DNA from: Candidatus Poribacteria bacterium | GTDB lineage: Bacteria; Poribacteria; WGA-4E; PCPOR2b | DNA length: 64,000 nt | Reading direction: 5' to 3' | NCBI GenBank assembly: GCA_028819845.1 | Contig: JAPPKS010000026.1 | Location: 39,913 to 103,912, forward strand | Part shown: piece by piece, positions 55,271 through 64,000 of the stretch | Numbering within the stretch: the stretch's first letter is position 1 | Layout: each line of letters starts with the position of its first letter | Program-made: the position numbers and the translations under genes | The notes under the pieces: generated by a model | The model's database searches: none | What the model was told of the DNA's origin: nothing | Seen by the model: the letters and a program-made list of their open reading frames with translations, nothing else

Positions 55271-55621
55271 TAAACTGATTTCCTCCATAAAACAAATTTG
55301 GGACGCAATTGCACACTATCCAAATACATTGCTACAACTGTGCAACGCACGTCCCGTTATTATTTTGATAGTTAACAGACACAAAATTTCAGCGAAATGC
55401 ATCCGCTATGACACCGCCCTACTTCATTGATATTTTTGCCGAAGGCTGAGTCAACGATGTTCCGCAAACGAAACGCTACGAAAAAGCTTGAATCACCCAA
55501 CTTTAAACCTCGGAAAATCTGCAAATTTAAACCTAAACCTCCGCTAAGCTGTCAGATTTCCGAAACACCATCGTGACAAAAATTTGAACTTCCAGACGGT
55601 AATCAAATGGAAATTATTGGA
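55271..55621. other. Intergenic upstream of paralogue C
   Basis: About 350 nt between LamG genes C and D without a gene. It does not resemble the leaders of the other paralogues, although the coding starts of C and D are nearly identical, so duplication extended only to the immediate ribosome-site region. Confidence 0.4.
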
Positions 55622-56419
55622 CTAGTCGCGATCCTTAATGTCTGCCCACGTCGTGGCGAGTTTGCCTGACGATTCGACCGCACCAAGTGCCTCGACGCCG
55701 CCCATGACGGCGCTAATCTGATCGCCGGACAAAGCAATATTGAAGAAACCAAGTTCATCAATGTCGGCTTTAAGCGGACAGCATCCGCGCGGCGACCCGA
55801 CTATCCAACCGTTGGCGGTTGGGAGCACCGGATTCTCATCCACCCAGGTTTCCACGACATCGCCGTTGCCCCAGAACGTGTATTCATTTCCGACTCGGGT
55901 AATTGCAACATGAGTCCACTCCCCTATGGGAGTCGGTATTCCTGCTGCCCCGCCGTGCGGCGGATCTGGGCTTTTGTCCGCGTCTTCCCGGTAGTCGAAG
56001 TTGAAAATGTCGCCAGGTCCGTTGTGGACGTTAAATCGACCGGCATCCGCGTCATCGCCTCTAGACCACATCCATGAGCCGTGCCCACCTTCCGTAGGAC
56101 GTACCCACAGTACCATGCTTGCATCTGAATCGCTATGCAGAATGAAGGCTTTTGCCGGATCTTCGTCCGCATTAAATAGAATGAACTGCGGATCACCGCC
56201 GCCCACAAATGAAACTGCAGACCCTCTTACACCAGCAGTCCAACCGGCGCCATTCATTAACGCCCCGTCATTACCGTAGCCGCTAGCGTCTCCGGCTACA
56301 TCGCCCGAGCCTTCATCGAATAGCCATGCGCCAACAAGCCCGGCATCGCTCTGCCCGACAACCATCAGCCCAAATGCCATAAAAAAGGCTAAACCTAATG
56401 TTGCGATTCTGGTAATCAT
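55622..56419 (-). CDS. Secreted LamG-domain protein (paralogue D)
   Basis: About 265 aa from ATG 56419. The same signal peptide as C with one or two changes. LamG core 'LVGAWLFDEGSGDVAGDASG', 'GWTAGVRGSAVSF', 'WTHVAITRVGNEYTFWGNGD', 'DIDELGFFNIALSGDQI'. Tail 'GKLATTWADIKDRD'. The 'PRGCCPL' Cys pair occurs only in C and D and could form a disulfide in the mature protein. Confidence 0.92.
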   Translation of the reverse strand: MITRIATLGLAFFMAFGLMVVGQSDAGLVGAWLFDEGSGDVAGDASGYGNDGALMNGAGWTAGVRGSAVSFVGGGDPQFILFNADEDPAKAFILHSDSDASMVLWVRPTEGGHGSWMWSRGDDADAGRFNVHNGPGDIFNFDYREDADKSPDPPHGGAAGIPTPIGEWTHVAITRVGNEYTFWGNGDVVETWVDENPVLPTANGWIVGSPRGCCPLKADIDELGFFNIALSGDQISAVMGGVEALGAVESSGKLATTWADIKDRD

Positions 56420-56690
56420 TAAATTGACTTCCTCCATTTAGATTTTTGGATTAAGGAGCTGTACAATGCACCGCCCCCGTGTATTTAAAAACATCAGCAA
56501 TCCGGCAAAATATCCGGATATTTATTTCCAGCGAAACATTTCGCTTTGAAAATGCCCCTGGTCGTTTTTACATTACCATAGGGTATATGGATCGTATCCC
56601 CGCAACACCCCCTTTCAGTGCTCTATTTGAATTGTGCGGTTCGCTAGTAACGAAATTGTGCGAAGCGCTCTTCCGGTGGTGATTGCTTTG

Positions 56691-57500
56691 CTAATAGTTG
56701 CGGTTCGATTTGAGGCCGCCCCATGTGCTTGCCAGCTTATCACTGGGTTCAACCGCCAACACACCTTGGATACCTCTTTCAAAATACCGTTGCGCATCTT
56801 GCTGCACCCACGGCGTGTGCCCGACTACGACTTCGTCAATAAGGCCGGGGAAATAGAAAGTATGCTCCGCCATACCAATCGTCAGCGGATTATCGAATTC
56901 GCGGGGAATCGGCTCCTTATTCTCCGCTACACCGAACAATTCACCGTCGAGATAATGCGTGTACGTAATCCCTTTCTTAACTAATACCACGCTATACCAT
57001 CGATTGACTTCAGGTATACCCAGAAAATCCGATCGGATCCAAGCGACGTTGTTTCCACCGTTATTAATGTGGAATGTAAACACCCCGCCCAACAATTCCC
57101 ATACAGCCTTAAAAGCCTCCGCGCCAAGTCCGTTATCGTGCGCAATTAAACCGGTGGTACCGGGTTCCTTCGAAAAGTTAATCGTAATGGCTAGGGTGAA
57201 ATCCTTGTCGTGTAACCAGAAACTTTCGTTATTCTCGACTTCGGCGCGCGCGGGCTCCTTTACGCGGAGGCATTTCCCAAACTTTCCGTCGCCCCATTTT
57301 GCGCCCTCCACGAGCTGAGCATCATTCCCGTGCGGCGAGAGATCTTCCGCTGTGTTGCCGTTTCCCTCATCAAACGGCAACGCAACCACAAGCGACTCGA
57401 GCTTAATAATCGCTTCCGCAACAGGTGAAAACACCCACACACAAGCGTTAATTAACAGTATAAATGTAAATTTCGCCAGCAAATTTCCTTTCACACTCAT
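56691..57500 (-). CDS. Secreted LamG-domain protein (paralogue E)
   Basis: About 269 aa from ATG 57500, which has AGGAAGG upstream; the frame runs back to 57602 into paralogue F. Signal peptide 'FTFILLINACVWVFSPVAEA'. LamG core 'VVALPFDEGNGNTAEDLSPHGN', 'FTLAITINFSK', 'WYSVVLVKKGITYTHYLDGE', 'GLIDEVVVGHTPW'. Tail 'SDKLASTWGGLKSNRNY'. It is most like paralogue A at 17 kb. It begins 19 nt after the stop of F. Confidence 0.92.
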   Translation of the reverse strand: MSVKGNLLAKFTFILLINACVWVFSPVAEAIIKLESLVVALPFDEGNGNTAEDLSPHGNDAQLVEGAKWGDGKFGKCLRVKEPARAEVENNESFWLHDKDFTLAITINFSKEPGTTGLIAHDNGLGAEAFKAVWELLGGVFTFHINNGGNNVAWIRSDFLGIPEVNRWYSVVLVKKGITYTHYLDGELFGVAENKEPIPREFDNPLTIGMAEHTFYFPGLIDEVVVGHTPWVQQDAQRYFERGIQGVLAVEPSDKLASTWGGLKSNRNY

Positions 57501-57519
57501 AGATTTCCTTCCTAGCGTG

Positions 57520-58296
57520 CTATTGCAACGCCTTAAGTCCCCCCCAAATTGTAGCCAATTTAGCAGCACTTTCCACACCCTGAAATAGAGCTGCGCGCTC
57601 AAGTCCCCTGTCCACTATCATCTTTATGTCGTCCTCGGACAAAGTCGTATTAAAAATGCCAAAATCGTCAATCGCGCCCGAAAAGGAGGCTTCTGGCCGT
57701 CCGCCGATGTGAAAGTCTCCGCCGCGTTGTTCGTACTCGCCGGATATGCCCCCAATCCTAGTTGCTTTTTCACCGTCAATGTATCCCGCCATGAAGTTAT
57801 CTTCAGCGTTATTTATGAATGTCCAATGCTTCCATTGTCCAACCCATTCCTCGTCGATGAAGCGAATAACAATCCACTTGCCGCCAACGCCAAAATGCCA
57901 GAAAATTTGCTTGTCCCATATGGCAACCGAAATACGGCCCGGCTCCCCCGGGTTCAGGCTGAATACATCCGGGTTTTTACCGTGGTCCCCAATTTTAACC
58001 CAAAGTGTAATTGTCACTACTTTCGCGGGCAGGATTTCAGCTAAATCTGCAATCTTGACGGTATCACCTTCCCCGGAAAAATCCAGCGCCGTCCCAAACT
58101 TCCCTTCGACCACTTTTGGCTTACCGGTAAGTTTGCCGTGCCGTTCATTTTCGGAAGCATCATCGCCCTCACCTTCATCAAGCAGCCAAACGCCGACTAT
58201 AGTCTTCGGATCAATCCTCGCTGCACACTGCGATCCAAGGATTAATCCAAGTGTGAGTACGCTGACGCCCAATAAAACACACTTACCCAGAGCCAT
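57520..58296 (-). CDS. Secreted LamG-domain protein (paralogue F)
   Basis: 258 aa with an AGGAAGG site. Signal peptide 'CVLLGVSVLTLGLILGSQCAA'. LamG core 'IVGVWLLDEGEGDDASENER', 'FGTALDFSGEGDTVKIADL', 'WKHWTFINNAEDNFMAGYIDGEKA', 'GAIDDFGIFNTTLSEDDI'. Tail 'AAKLATIWGGLKALQ'. It heads a two-gene unit with E. Confidence 0.92.
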   Translation of the reverse strand: MALGKCVLLGVSVLTLGLILGSQCAARIDPKTIVGVWLLDEGEGDDASENERHGKLTGKPKVVEGKFGTALDFSGEGDTVKIADLAEILPAKVVTITLWVKIGDHGKNPDVFSLNPGEPGRISVAIWDKQIFWHFGVGGKWIVIRFIDEEWVGQWKHWTFINNAEDNFMAGYIDGEKATRIGGISGEYEQRGGDFHIGGRPEASFSGAIDDFGIFNTTLSEDDIKMIVDRGLERAALFQGVESAAKLATIWGGLKALQ

Positions 58297-58496
58297 TAGA
58301 CATAACCTTCCTGGCTAACCGAGAATAACATTTAGGTGAGTAAAAAAGCTGCCGTACAAGAAAAGCCCAAGGCGAGAGTTTGAAGCGTGCTTCCAGCAAT
58401 TCAATTACTAGAAGCACACCAACTAGGTCAACCGCCCAAAATTTCGGTTTGGCACATTTGCTTGAAAAACACTTCCCCTAAATCGCTAAACCGAAA

Positions 58497-59291
58497 TTAT
58501 TTGCTGGTTTTTATCCGCGCCCACGCTGTGGCGAGTTTGGCTGTAGGTTCAACGGAAAGTGCGGCTATTTCGAGTCCATTATCCATGATGTTGGTAATGT
58601 CATTTTTACTCAAGACGGCGTCGAAAAAGGCAAGTTCGTCAATGAACCCCAAGAAAATAAATCCCGGTCTACCGGAAATCATCCAGCTGGCAGTTTCGGG
58701 CAGCTTTGGACTTGGATCTTTCGCCTGTGAGACCTGTTTGCCGTTGTGGAAGAGATTGTAGGTATTTCCTTCTCTCGTGACAGCCAAGTGGGTCCATTCC
58801 TTGTTTTTAAGTTCGATTCCTTGGATGAGGCCATGGATATTCCCACCCACTTCCCTGTAATCGAAACCGAAGGTTTCACCGGGACCTGAATAGATATTAA
58901 ATCTATCTGCATCATCACCCTTGGGGTTGCCTCGAGTCCAAAAAATGCCTCTATGGGCGACATCATGAGGCTGTACCCAAAACATGAATGTAACATCCTT
59001 GTCCCGATGAAGGGCAAACGCATGGTTTGGATCTTCATTCTCGAATAGAACGAGAGTGTCTTGACCGTTAAACTCCATGGCGTTACCGAACTTGCCCTTA
59101 ACGAATTTGGCGTCACCCTCAATTTCTCCGTCAATGCCGTTGCCGGAAGCGTCTTTAATCTTACCTCCGTTTTCTTCATCCAATAGCCATGCACCGGAGG
59201 ATTCAATCTTGGCATCGCTTTCCACATTGAACATCAATCCGAAAACAACGAGACCGAACACCACAGATAAATAGCTTAATGAAACTTTCAT
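58497..59291 (-). CDS. Secreted LamG-domain protein (paralogue G)
   Basis: 264 aa with AGGAGGT upstream. Signal peptide 'LSYLSVVFGLVVFGLMFNVESDA'. LamG core 'SSGAWLLDEENGGKIKDASGN', 'FGNAMEFNGQDTLVLFENED', 'WTHLAVTREGNTYNLFHNGK', 'GFIDELAFFDAVLSKNDI'. Tail 'TAKLATAWARIKTSK'. A decayed copy of its 3' part lies upstream at 59515-59575. Confidence 0.92.
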   Translation of the reverse strand: MKVSLSYLSVVFGLVVFGLMFNVESDAKIESSGAWLLDEENGGKIKDASGNGIDGEIEGDAKFVKGKFGNAMEFNGQDTLVLFENEDPNHAFALHRDKDVTFMFWVQPHDVAHRGIFWTRGNPKGDDADRFNIYSGPGETFGFDYREVGGNIHGLIQGIELKNKEWTHLAVTREGNTYNLFHNGKQVSQAKDPSPKLPETASWMISGRPGFIFLGFIDELAFFDAVLSKNDITNIMDNGLEIAALSVEPTAKLATAWARIKTSK

Positions 59292-59514
59292 TTCTATTAC
59301 CTCCTGTTAATGTTAGGGGACAAAATTTTATGTCCCATTTTTGACAAGTATATCAATAAAAATTGGCCGGTTGTTTGGAAACTACCCAAACATTTTTGCG
59401 CTATGATATTTTACCATGTTCTATTTTTGTGCGTCAACCATTTTTCTGTACACGCCAGGTTTTGTGTCCAGCGTAATGAAGAACTATTCAATAAGCGGCT
59501 TATTTAAGACCATA

Positions 59515-59575
59515 TTCCTAGATATTGGTGATGTCTTCCCTACTCAAATCAGACTCGAAGAACGCGGTTCATCAA
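59515..59575 (-). pseudogene. Decayed LamG gene fragment
   Basis: On the minus strand the sequence reads 'AFFESDLSREDITNI', clearly related to 'AFFDAVLSKNDITNI' of paralogue G, with 'LDEP' in a shifted frame just before it. Stops interrupt the frame on both sides, and I cannot extend the match beyond about 60 nt. It shows the array once had at least one more member. Confidence 0.65.
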
Positions 59576-59852
59576 GTTGGCGTTTTACCAAATCTGTTCA
59601 AGTACCTTCAAGATTCTAGCATGGCTAATTGGGTGTGTCAATCATTTTCAAAATGCACGGTCATGCTCCGAATCTTGCGAGAATGGATTAGGTTTAGTTC
59701 CGTCTTGACAAACATCCGTTAAAGGATATAATGATAATCTATTCGGAATCGAACCTTATTGCCGCAGGTTGCATTGGACGTATGTTTCGTTCAATAATTT
59801 ACGGCAGTTAGGTAACAAGGTTACACCTAATTCAGGAGAGTTCCTACACATA

Positions 59853-60635
59853 ATGCACAAGGAATTATTTGACAAACTCGTTCAGGTGGTTGCCGCGTTG
59901 CGGAGCGAGAACGGTTGTCCGTGGGACAAAGCCCAGACTCACGAAACATTAAAACCGGACCTAATTGAGGAAACCTATGAAGTAATCGAAGCCATTGATG
60001 CCAAAGATTCATGCAAATTGCCCGAAGAACTCGGCGACCTCCTCATGCAGGTGATGCTGCACGCCCAAATAGCCAAGGATAGCGGGGCTTTCAGCATCAA
60101 CGAGGTTATCCAATCAATTACGGATAAGCTTGTCCGGCGGCATCCCCACGTTTTTGGCGGAGTCAATGTCCGGAATACGGATGAAGTGCTAAAAAACTGG
60201 GAGGAGATTAAACGAAGCGAAGCAGGTTACGAAAACCGCCACTCCGTTCTCGACGGAATTCCTGACCGCCTCCCAAGCCTAATGCGAGCGCAAACCATTC
60301 AGCGCAAAGCCGCCCGTGTCGGATTCGATTGGGATAACGTCACGGATGTGTTGCCAAAGCTAGAGGAAGAAATTCAAGAACTTAAATCGAGTATTTCATC
60401 GTCGGATGAAGAAGCAATCGAAATGGAGATTGGCGATCTGCTGTTTTCAATTGTCAATCTGTGCCGCTTCGTTGGAGTTGAGGCGGAAGAGGCGTTGCGG
60501 AAATCTAACCGAAAGTTTGTCAATCGCTTTCATCACGTCGAGGCCGAACTTGACAGGCGGGGTAAGTCTTTTGTGGATTACGACTTGGCGGGGCTAGACA
60601 AAATTTGGGACGAAGCCAAAGCGAAAGAGAAATGA
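59853..60635 (+). CDS. mazG: MazG, nucleoside triphosphate pyrophosphohydrolase (tandem domain)
   Basis: About 260 aa from ATG 59853. Two MazG domains: the first opens 'RSENGCPWDKAQTHETLKPDLIEETYEVIEAID' with metal ligands in 'EELGDLLMQVMLHAQIA'; the second has 'LEEEIQELKSSI' and 'EMEIGDLLFSIVNLCRF'. The linker holds 'VRRHPHVFGG' and 'NWEEIK', the family signature. It hydrolyses canonical and damaged NTPs and in some bacteria lowers ppGpp precursors. It stands alone. Confidence 0.96.
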   Translation: MHKELFDKLVQVVAALRSENGCPWDKAQTHETLKPDLIEETYEVIEAIDAKDSCKLPEELGDLLMQVMLHAQIAKDSGAFSINEVIQSITDKLVRRHPHVFGGVNVRNTDEVLKNWEEIKRSEAGYENRHSVLDGIPDRLPSLMRAQTIQRKAARVGFDWDNVTDVLPKLEEEIQELKSSISSSDEEAIEMEIGDLLFSIVNLCRFVGVEAEEALRKSNRKFVNRFHHVEAELDRRGKSFVDYDLAGLDKIWDEAKAKEK

Positions 60636-61015
60636 GTAGGTTGTTAAAACCCGCATTGGCAAATCTACCGGGCCGTTCCTCGCACCTCTTTTATACATAA
60701 CTCAACCCATACCCACATTCTATTCATAGTTGAGTTCACCCAAATCGAGTATCGGCGCGAAACTCACTAAGAACCTGTTTGAAAATTCGTGTTTTACAGT
60801 GCACCGCCACGCCTTGTAGGCGGGGCATCTTGCCCCGCGCGATGCTGGAGTAAGGTATTCGGTGGGTTTAAGCGACTGAAAAGGATAAACTGAACGATTA
60901 GCAAAGGCGATAGTAAATCCCGTGCGATAGAAGTTCCAGCAGTTATAGCAACTCAAACTCCCGAAAATGACTTTGTCACCCATTATTTTATTCAAACAAG
61001 CCTTAACGTTTTGAT
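60636..61015. other. Intergenic with a type A repeat
   Basis: About 380 nt. The type A unit 'TGTAGGCGGGGCATCTTGCC' and flanks lie at 60804-60840. A 91-codon minus-strand frame (60720-60995) crosses the repeat and is discounted. Confidence 0.5.
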
Positions 61016-63718
61016 ATGCGAGACGCCATCCGTAAAACCTTCCACTGTGCGCGGCACCCGAGCAACCAACCGTATACGGCGATAGTTGCCGTGTGCAGTT
61101 TCATCTTCGCTTTGGCGCTCAGTTTTGCCTTCAAAGAACATTTGCAGTTTTTGGGGGAAAAGCGAGTCAATGAATTGACAGAGGTGGTCGGATGGGTTTC
61201 AGTAAACAACTATCCAAAGCGTCAGGAGATTGTAAACTACATAGCGGCCGCGGTTTTCGTACCGTTATTTACGATATCGGCATGCGGCTTTTGGATTGGG
61301 GTTTCTACGCTCTGTTCGGTCTGGGCGAAACAGCCTCAAGAACTAATCCTGAGACAACACGCTTTCCCGTTTCTTCTCTTGCTGCTAACGCTGGAAAAGG
61401 GGTATTTGCCTGAAACACATCTGGGAACTGTCGGAATACCTCTCCTCCTTTGCCTATTTGCCAAAGGCGTGCTTCTGGCATTTAATCTGATAGTTATCAA
61501 AAGAATACCTGCGGAAAATGGTGTCGGATTCGCAATGTGGGCGAAAGAAAATTTGAGATTTCACGCGATTCCGATCGCAAGCGGTGTGTGTTTGGCGGTG
61601 TTTCTACTCATTCGCGGCAGTCCAAAAGATCTTACGCCGCTCCAATGTTGGGAACTGTTGCTGTTTTCAGTCATAGGCACATGGATTCTCTGGATAGGTT
61701 ATTCCGCATTGTTAAGCGGATTGGCGGGTTACCGCTTCGCTGATGTGCTCAGGTGGGATGCGCTGACTTTCTTCCCAACCTTCCTGCTTCTATTGCTCGC
61801 TGTGCTCTTTGAAATCGAGAACGCGGCAACCATCTTGGCAATAATAGCCGCCGCAGCGTTTGTTGTTTTGAAAATTCTCGTATTTTTGCAACTTCGTTCC
61901 CCCGCCAATTCCAACTCCCTTGATCCTCACATTGCAGTCTCCGTATTGACTGTTATTATGATTTCAGGTCTCATCTATGTCTTTTTGTATGATAGCAATG
62001 TCCGTCTCAATCATGCGTGGCATACGGGCGGCATCGACCTGTTCCACGAAGGAGAACGCGTTGGGGTTGTCAACGAGCTGATTCGAGGTGAAATTGCGTA
62101 TCGAGACATTCGCATATTGCATGGGCTTTTTCACAATGCGTACAAATCGTTGCTTGGGATGAAACTTTTTGGCGAAACGATTGAATCGGATAGAAGGATT
62201 TACCACCTAGTGTATCCTCTGGGATACGTAGCTTTTTATCTGCTCGCACTACAATTTTTCCGGCGCCGAATCGCCGCGCATTTTTTCACTTTGATTTTCA
62301 TTTTTATTGCGATTGCGACGGAAGTGGTCGCAGGTGTTACGCGTGCCTACCTACCAGCGTCAGACAGGCAAATATTCGGTTTTCTCACAATGGCGCTGCT
62401 GTGTTGTTGGTTGAATAAAGGCGTCAAATCTGGAAATCCATTTCTCATTGCAGCGGGAATCTGTACATCACTGGCGGTGTTCAACAGCCTGGATGTCGGT
62501 TTATACACATGGGCGGCATCCAGCCTATTTCTGCTTCTTTACGGCTTTATTGCCATCCGGCGCGAGCTGCCTGAAACCGTTTCCCCAAACAAAATTCTGA
62601 AATTGGGCCGGTTATTTTACCTGTCTCCGCTGCTCATATTTAAGTTGGGCGTATTAATCGGTTTTCTCCCGTTCCTCATCTATTTTGGCGCGCACGGCGC
62701 GATTGACGACGCAATTGAAGGGTCATGGATACAAACTGTCTATCACATCCCAATTTTTGGAACGCCTTTCATTGCCATTTCGCCCGAACTTTCAAAAGTG
62801 ACGTCCCTCGTTACATTTTCCGAGTTCATTTTGAGCCGCCCATTTATGTGGTATTTTCCAATTCTAATCTACTTGATGACCTTAACCTATCTTCTGTTTC
62901 ATGCCATAGCCAACCGAGGACGAATTAAGGAGTGGAAACTGCTGCTGATTCTACTTGCTGGTATTATCTGTTTCCGTACTGCTTTGGGCCGATCGGACTG
63001 GCACCATATCACGTTCAGTTTGGCATATTTATGGCTCATCTGTTTCTATTTTATTGAGCGGTTCTTGCGCAAAACAAAACCCCACAGATTAGAACCGCCA
63101 GAAAACGATGCCAACGATGAAATGGCTAACGCTGCGCCCAGCATGCATCGTTCCGGAGCAGGCGCTCTCCGGTTTGCATTCTTATTGGTTATCCTTGCCG
63201 GAGTGCTCTCCTATATTAAAGCCGATTTGTACAAGCCGCTCGCAATCGCCGAACGGACATTGATACGACTGCCGAGATTCGGAGCTATCTCGCCGCCGTA
63301 TGAAGCCTACGTTCAACCTAACATCGAACGTGCGGGGAGAATACTTACGCCTCCTGCCCAAGCGCAGGAGATTGAGAAGGTTGTCTCATACATACAGGAA
63401 AACACAGCACCAACCGATCCAATCTTTGACCTATCAAACCAGGCCGCATATTACTTCCTCGCCGATAGGCCTAATCCAACGCGGTACCCGCTAGTAGTCT
63501 ATGCGTCTCCTGAACCGCTGCAGAAAGAAGTGATTGCAGATCTTGAACGAGCTAAGCCGAAGTATGTTATCTTCACTACGGGGAGTGGATGGGGCAACGG
63601 TCCGGATGGAATCCAAACTGTGGATAGGGTGCCGCTCGTCACGGCGTATATTCGATCGAACTATGAAACAGATGTAAAAATTGAAAGTGTGTCGATATGG
63701 AAACGGCGCAGCGGATAG
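61016..63718 (+). CDS. Large GT-C-like integral membrane protein
   Basis: 900 aa with about 16 hydrophobic segments. A soluble loop contains 'ELIRGEIAYRDIRILHGLFHNAYKSLLGMKLFG', which follows the pattern of family-39/ArnT-type glycosyltransferases (acidic or basic dyad after 'G-x-x-x-Y-R-D'). The last ~130 residues are periplasmic ('EIEKVVSYIQENTAPTDPIFDL', 'YVIFTTGSGWGNGPDGIQT') and end 'SVSIWKRRSG', again like that group. It would transfer a sugar from a lipid carrier, but no classical Asp pair can be assigned with confidence. An ~8-helix N-terminal half precedes the conserved loop. Confidence 0.7.
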   Translation: MRDAIRKTFHCARHPSNQPYTAIVAVCSFIFALALSFAFKEHLQFLGEKRVNELTEVVGWVSVNNYPKRQEIVNYIAAAVFVPLFTISACGFWIGVSTLCSVWAKQPQELILRQHAFPFLLLLLTLEKGYLPETHLGTVGIPLLLCLFAKGVLLAFNLIVIKRIPAENGVGFAMWAKENLRFHAIPIASGVCLAVFLLIRGSPKDLTPLQCWELLLFSVIGTWILWIGYSALLSGLAGYRFADVLRWDALTFFPTFLLLLLAVLFEIENAATILAIIAAAAFVVLKILVFLQLRSPANSNSLDPHIAVSVLTVIMISGLIYVFLYDSNVRLNHAWHTGGIDLFHEGERVGVVNELIRGEIAYRDIRILHGLFHNAYKSLLGMKLFGETIESDRRIYHLVYPLGYVAFYLLALQFFRRRIAAHFFTLIFIFIAIATEVVAGVTRAYLPASDRQIFGFLTMALLCCWLNKGVKSGNPFLIAAGICTSLAVFNSLDVGLYTWAASSLFLLLYGFIAIRRELPETVSPNKILKLGRLFYLSPLLIFKLGVLIGFLPFLIYFGAHGAIDDAIEGSWIQTVYHIPIFGTPFIAISPELSKVTSLVTFSEFILSRPFMWYFPILIYLMTLTYLLFHAIANRGRIKEWKLLLILLAGIICFRTALGRSDWHHITFSLAYLWLICFYFIERFLRKTKPHRLEPPENDANDEMANAAPSMHRSGAGALRFAFLLVILAGVLSYIKADLYKPLAIAERTLIRLPRFGAISPPYEAYVQPNIERAGRILTPPAQAQEIEKVVSYIQENTAPTDPIFDLSNQAAYYFLADRPNPTRYPLVVYASPEPLQKEVIADLERAKPKYVIFTTGSGWGNGPDGIQTVDRVPLVTAYIRSNYETDVKIESVSIWKRRSG

Positions 63719-64000
63719 TGCGACTAAAACTGGCCGCTAATCCTGGTGGGTGGGTTGGAACCGAAATTCATGGTTGCAGCACAAGGACAATCAGAGCAAA
63801 GGAATAGTCCGATGTTTGCGAGTCGAAAATTCTCGCCGCAATCAAGAGTTAAAACCGCTATTGAAACTACATTTTGACGAACGATCAATGAAATTTCCTA
63901 AAAACCGGTTAGAAATTTTCCTTTATGTGGAACGCCGCCACGCCCCGTAGGCGCGGCATCTTGCCGCGCTGATCGCCACGACCTGTCGGCGGGGATCAGG
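63719..64000. repeat. Window end, type A repeats
   Basis: 'CGCCCCGTAGGCGCGGCATC' with flanking TTGCCGCGC at 63934-63970 is a type A repeat; 'CCACGACCTGTCGGCGGGG' follows at the edge and may be a related unit. A 66-codon frame in 63750-63950 has no other support. Confidence 0.55.

Overview
The window looks like a chromosomal segment of an uncultured Gram-negative bacterium. Signal peptides, two lipoproteins, outer-membrane-type proteins, heptosyltransferase-like enzymes, a run of secreted LamG proteins, a DUF6785-type membrane protein, a UPF0182 protein and several families of short interspersed repeats together resemble Candidatus Poribacteria or a related deep lineage. That assignment is inference from gene content; no rRNA is present to test it.

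Layout. 1-9 kb (minus strand): start of hflC, hflK, a secreted Asp-rich barrel-like protein, a PorV/FadL-like protein, a discoidin-like protein with a FlgD-like C-terminal domain, queF, a primary-type sigma-70 factor, and an RRM protein with a clear terminator. 9.6-16.3 kb (mainly plus): remains of an M23 peptidase, a DUF6785-type membrane protein, a GT2 glycosyltransferase, a RecQ-family helicase and an SDR whose catalytic Tyr is Phe. 16.5-27 kb (minus): a lipoprotein, two LamG proteins, a VOC protein, an orphan PotA-type ATPase, a gamma-glutamyltransferase and a GT9-GT1-GT9 operon whose GT1 gene carries an in-frame amber codon. 27-40 kb: a sigma-54 activator, a UPF0182 protein with a duplicated inserted module, a large envelope protein, a rhomboid-TPR protein, a PolX-like protein with an altered polymerase site, and an acetamidase.

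39.9-44.4 kb is an accessory-looking patch: an AlkB-type dioxygenase, a gene fragment, a frameshifted DUF4268 gene, an Nmad3-like gene with no start codon lying in frame behind a TAA, its 188-aa partner, and a His-rich lipoprotein. Short repeats lie between them. 45.1-46.3 kb is a tRNA cluster with four different serine isoacceptors plus Arg(ACG) and Ala(CGC), with tadA inside it. 47.1-50.6 kb is a housekeeping block: large-type SRP RNA with an Alu domain, dnaX, ybaB and recR. An M28 peptidase, an unknown gene, an M24 peptidase and a MazG-like protein follow. 54.5-59.3 kb is a tandem array of five more LamG proteins plus a decayed piece of another. The window closes with mazG and a large GT-C-like membrane protein.

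The most distinctive pattern is the seven LamG paralogues. They have nearly uniform length (258-272 aa), a signal peptide, one LamG domain, and a shared C-terminal tail of the form V-x-x-x-x-K-x-(A/S)-T-x-W-x-x-(I/L/M)-K. The tail may be a sorting or attachment signal.
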